From NCBI GenBank assembly GCA_029204225.1, contig CM055113.1, positions 9,510,364 to 9,574,363 of the forward strand: a stretch of 64,000 nt of DNA. The letters run 5' to 3'. This stretch comes from Diphasiastrum complanatum (taxonomy: Eukaryota; Streptophyta; Lycopodiopsida; Lycopodiales; Lycopodiaceae). The translations under genes were made by a program, and so were the position numbers. This document shows, in pieces, positions 60,133-64,000 of the stretch (position 1 is the first letter of the stretch; the number at the start of each line of letters is the position of its first letter). The notes below the pieces were generated by a model, which was not told the origin of the DNA, did no database searches, and saw nothing but the letters and a program-made list of their open reading frames with translations.

Positions 60133-60720
60133 ATAGCAATGACCTGATCTTCTCTTTCAACCTGCTTCAATGCACAAAGCACTCCTTTGAACAGCAACAA
60201 ATGCTTTCAAAATAAATCACCAGGATTTGAAACTATCTCACAAATTCTCTTCTAGCACTTATCCAAGCAAATCAACACATAGAATCATGGAATCTTGATC
60301 AACCTATGATCTATCCTCAATCTAATGACTTTTGCCACTTCCTAAGATTGAAACACACTCAAATGAAGTCCAACATCCTCACTATCTAGAGATCCAATCA
60401 AAATTAGGGTTTTGACAAAATCACAAAGAATTGACTATTCCAAATCTACATGCAAATGCTGAAAATTTGATATGCAATCTATAAGTCACCACTTAGGCTG
60501 AACCAATGATCCAAAAATCGGCCAAATCCAGCATGTGAATTCAAAAATCGGAATTGAACAAGTATATTGACCTCTTTAGTGTTTTGATCTACAAAAGATC
60601 CAATCCACAAAAGCAAAAAATCCGATTTTGGTGTAGAATCCTCTCTAGCATGCTCTAGACTTGATATCTTCACCAAATCATTGATAGATCTGATTTCCTC
60701 CTTCATAACCTGAAACACAA

Positions 60721-60732
60721 GCTCTGATACCA
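60721..60732 (-). other. primer-binding site, element D
   Basis: The minus strand reads TGGTATCAGAGC, the exact plant initiator-tRNA-Met complement, directly next to the 5' LTR. Confidence 0.95.
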
Positions 60733-61381
60733 TGTGAAAGATTTCAGATCCTTAAGATCCAATCTACTTGACTGATCTTTGGTTAGAAAGAGAAATACAC
60801 TACCAATCTCACCAATGTAGAAAAATCAGCATCTACACACAATTTGAGATGCTAACGCTGATAGAACTTGATCAAACTTGAATGAAATGATTATGTATTG
60901 TTGCTGTCCATACAAAACAAGCAAGCTACTGTATTTCACACGTGTGGATCCAAAATAACAAATATAGATCATTCTACACATAGAATTGCAAGCAATCACC
61001 AAGATAGTGCACCAATGGATAGTAGAATCCAAGAAAACCATGTATAAGCATGAAATGAGATAGAGAAGAGAGAAGATGACTCTCTCCACGAGTTACATCC
61101 TTTTATAGCAGGTCCAAACCCTATTTGGCCACTTGGCTTTCCCACCAAAATGCTAACCCTACCAATTTTGGGTCTAGATTCAATGTATCCAACTTATTCA
61201 AATTGAATCTACTCAAACTCGCATTCTATCTTTCCCACACTTTCAAAAAGTGTTTATTCAAATGAAATTTAGACTAATGAACTTTGAAAAGTCAACCTCT
61301 AAGTCTAAAACAAGTTTTGGCCTCAATATGCCAAATATGAAAATATTGCAAAATGTGATGAAACTAGTTGAATCTTTCACA
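60733..61381 (-). repeat. 5' LTR of copia element D (649 bp)
   Basis: Same ends as the left copy. TATA box TATAAAAGG on the minus strand at 61099-61107, which would start the element RNA near 61070; CACACGTGTG at 60937-60946 lies downstream of it, in the R/U5 part. Confidence 0.95.
61099..61107 (-). promoter_or_regulatory. TATA box in the element D 5' LTR
   Basis: The minus strand reads GCTATAAAAGGATG about 280 bp into the LTR. It is conserved in the other LTR (56315-56323) and in the truncated + strand copy near 45180. Confidence 0.75.
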
Positions 61382-61386
61382 TAGTG
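61382..61386 (+). other. target-site duplication, right copy (TAGTG)
   Basis: TAGTG directly after the right LTR, matching 55943-55947. Five bp is the normal copia target duplication. Confidence 0.9.
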
Positions 61387-63459
61387 GACCTAAGGTAGAT
61401 TCAAATTCATAACCAAAAAATTTCCCACATGACATACTGATCAAAATTCAATTAGAACATCCAAACTTGTTTTGTATATGTTGTAAAATGACAATGGAAA
61501 ATTTGGAAAAAGAAATATTACATTTATAAGTGAAAACTCCCAAAAACATTTCTCAATCAAGGAAACGATAATCCACCACTGAAATGACATTCCTTCTTCA
61601 TTTTTTTAAGAATTCAAGAGCATTCACATCTAAAAGATAAAAATGTTCACAATAAACAAATTAGTAAAATTCAAAGTTCAAAAAACTGTTAAAACCTACA
61701 ATCAATCACAAAAACTGGATCCAAAATAATATACATCCATTTTAAACATAAATATACAATAAAAACCTCAAAATTGAAATGAACTAAAAGTGGATTACTT
61801 CTTGCAATGAACAAATCATAAACATAAGATAAAAGAAAGCGATAAAAAAAAAATGGATGTGATGACCAATGAATCTAATCCAAGGGTTTTGATGCCACAA
61901 ATTCCATGGGTCTATCTAAGAAGTCTAGCAAAATACAAGCCATAATGTCAAGAAATATTGAAGTAAAATAGCATTTATGTTGTTGGCACAATAGAAGCAA
62001 AAGAGAATACAATAGCCATTGCTCAAATTTATTAAAATATTTCAATGAATTAGAGTACGAACCATTATGGTTTGTGTGGATGAGCAAATGGCCACTAGAC
62101 CTAGTGTTTTCCCATGACTAGACCTAGTATTGACAATCTCCATAGTTCACATTGATGAAGGAATTTTAAATGATTTCCAAAGTCTCTCACAATGCAATGA
62201 GCCAAAAGATATCTATAGGCTATTTATATATAAATCCAATGATTAACTATTCTATAAAGTCCCTAACTATCAAGCCTGACAAGTGCACATGCTATTACAT
62301 TTCAAAGTAGTAAGGATAAAAAAAAAAATTAGATAATAAGATTTATAAAACCATCCATAACATATAGAAAATTATTATTCTTTGGACTAAAAGACAAGTC
62401 ACTTATCTTACATGAGATAACAAACACAAAAGGAGAGATATCATCACAAAATCAATTTAACAAGTTTGGCAAATTTTGACAATGACAGTACAACAAAATG
62501 TTTGGTTACCAACAAGGGCTTTTGAGGAACTTCCAGAAATTGTAATATATATGTTAGATTCCTACATGTCAAAATCTAACAGACATGGTGATCTCCTGAA
62601 AATTTCACCTCTAGCAGCAACCTTTGGTAGAACGCAAGACATGGCAACAAACAAATTGAAAAAGGAGGATCAAAATTTGACACATTAGGTAGGCATCATA
62701 TTTTGACGCACGAGTTGGCAAGGATGTGGGACACACTTTCTGATGTGGTTGTAGATTGTATTCTTACTTGGCTATCAGATTCCAACTCATACCACTATAC
62801 ATTGGATTCTGACGTCCATGTGCGCATAAAAAGCGATTTGACATTTGTGCTAAAATTAAGGAATGTTAGTGTGATCATTTTCCTTCTCCAATGTATTCAT
62901 TTTTTGCTTTACTTTGTAGAAAAATTGAGCGACCATCAACCTAAGTGATCTTGAAGCTTGGAGTAATCTTGGAGTTTGGATTGATGATCTTGGAGCTTGG
63001 ATATTCTTTGTTTGTGTAGCTTGCTTATGTATGAAGAAGGATGGAGCTTCTAAATAACAATAGATAAGACCAACATGATGCATGTTTGATTACACTGAAA
63101 TGTGAGCAAGTATACTAGTTTCTATAATGGCATAGCCAAAAAAATTACGAGATATTTGTTTTTTATGGGATCCTTGCCTCAGATACTAGCAATAAGTACC
63201 ACAGAAAGACTTTTAAGATACTAACATAAAAAAATCTTATATTTGGGAGAAATATTATCTACTTCAAATTGAATTGTTGCCAAACTAGTGAAATATATAT
63301 ATTTGACATCTTTGTGATGGAGATATGCGATATATCTTATTAATCTATTCTATGGCTTAGTAATTAGAACTAGATAGCATTTCGGCGTACTGAGGATTTT
63401 TTTGTTGCTTTGTAACTAGATTGAAACACATCTACAAAGATACAAACACAATTGCAACA
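61387..63459. other. no recognised gene
   Basis: AT-rich flank of element D. Open stretches near 62476-62948 have no recognisable domain. Confidence 0.45.
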
Positions 63460-64000
63460 TTATGCCAAGGACACAAATAGTAGCAGGCTACCAAATAAAT
63501 CAAGGGTCCAATTGAGAAGTACAAAGTGCTGACAATGGATGACTTCCATGTATGTCTTTTGACAGTAGTTCACGAACTTTAGGTAGTAGTCCACGTCATC
63601 AACAACTACGAAAGCTTTTTTGAAAACTTCTGCAAACGCATTCCAAGTAGTTGGCTTCATCGGTAAATCTCACCACCACGATGACGCTTTGCCGCGTAAG
63701 AACAACACGACACTTTCAATTTTCTTCTCATCAGGATCACCATGCAGATTGAAGTAACTACTCAGACTTGGCTAGCCAGTCCTCGACGACCTCATGTTTC
63801 TTCTCCTTCTTCTCATCCGAATAAACCTCCGATTGAAAACCGAGATTGGGTGAAGACCTCAATTTGACTTGATTCAAAAGAACCTCCATTTGCTGATCTC
63901 TCATCTGATTACGATTATTCATATCATTGAGTGCCGTACTCAATTGCTGTCAAATCACCATATAAGATGGCGCACCTGGATTTGCAGCTTGATTTGAAGT
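63460..64000 (-). pseudogene. Ty3/gypsy gag fragment, cut by window end
   Basis: The minus strand reads LSTALNDMNNRNQMRDQQMEV, SSPNLGFQSEVYSDEKKEKK, HEVVEDWLAKSE, then after frame slips KRHRGGE and PTTWNAFAEVFKKAF. The same blocks occur at 48600-48900 (PNLGF, KKSEVVDDW, TTWDEFMEVF-like), so both belong to related gypsy gags. It continues beyond the window. Confidence 0.75.

Larger units (their letters stand above)
55948..61381 (-). mobile_element. Ty1/copia element D, structurally complete, RT replaced
   Basis: A 5,434-bp minus-strand element with both LTRs (55948-56597 and 60733-61381), each bounded by an 11-bp inverted repeat TGTGAAAGATT...AATCTTTCACA. It has an exact PBS, a PPT and a 5-bp target duplication TAGTG on both sides (55943-55947, 61382-61386). 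LTRs differ at roughly 16 positions in 650 (about 2.5% by eye). Internally it codes gag, CCHC, protease, integrase and the connector, then ~215 codons of unknown sequence where RT and most of RNase H should be, and finally the RNase H end. It must be mobilised in trans, if at all. Confidence 0.93.

Noticed and set aside
60479-60733. 84-codon open stretch starting at the primer site
   Set aside because: It is the untranslated leader of element D; the copy at 45553-45766 has stops in the same frame.

Overview
The window looks like nuclear DNA of a land plant with a large, repeat-rich genome. The signs are spliced plant genes with canonical GT-AG introns, a GH17 endo-beta-1,3-glucanase, a plant-type multi-pass RING-H2 protein, many Ty1/copia and Ty3/gypsy fragments carrying plant-style initiator-Met-tRNA primer sites, and a BED/DUF659 hAT element. 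A 16.8 kb intron packed with decayed transposons would suit a gymnosperm or fern better than a compact angiosperm. That placement is inference, and nothing seen here fixes the species.

Only two host genes look intact, both on the + strand. (1) A RING-H2 membrane E3 ubiquitin ligase of the Arabidopsis At1g12760/At4g11680 type: four coding exons at 11673-12370, 29171-29296, 29422-29728 and 29953-30099, total CDS 1278 nt, 425 aa. Its first coding intron (12371-29170) holds a gypsy integrase remnant, an unclassified gag-like element, a gypsy gag remnant, an internally deleted copia element (19076-21961) and a GC-rich hAT element (about 22.1-28.1 kb). (2) A two-exon GH17 glucanase (52880-52964 and 53556-54532, 353 aa) with signal-type N-terminus and both catalytic glutamates.

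The rest is mostly transposon-derived. 1-3793: copia element A, broken pol and a 3' LTR with a long CT tract. About 4.8-5.9 kb: a copia primer site and LTR. 5.9-10.5 kb: no recognised gene. 30.1-32.7 kb: 3' flank of the RING gene. 32.7-43.5 kb: a mosaic of at least four copia families inserted into or joined to one another, with a 32-bp minisatellite. 41.45-41.93 kb: a gypsy-like LTR. 44.9-45.8 kb: a truncated copy of the same family as the element at 56-61 kb. 46.4-49.0 kb: two oppositely oriented gypsy fragments, with possible 5' sequence to 50.8 kb. 55948-61381: a structurally complete copia element with two ~650 bp LTRs, a TAGTG target-site duplication, PBS and PPT; its reverse transcriptase is replaced by an open ~215-codon stretch of unknown origin. 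63.5-64.0 kb: the start of another gypsy gag, cut by the window edge.

The points most worth following up are the RT-less copia element with its captured open sequence, the hAT element with a convergent small basic ORF and a long Pro-rich C-terminal extension, the giant intron, and the repeated CACACGTGTG palindrome in LTRs and leaders of several copia families.
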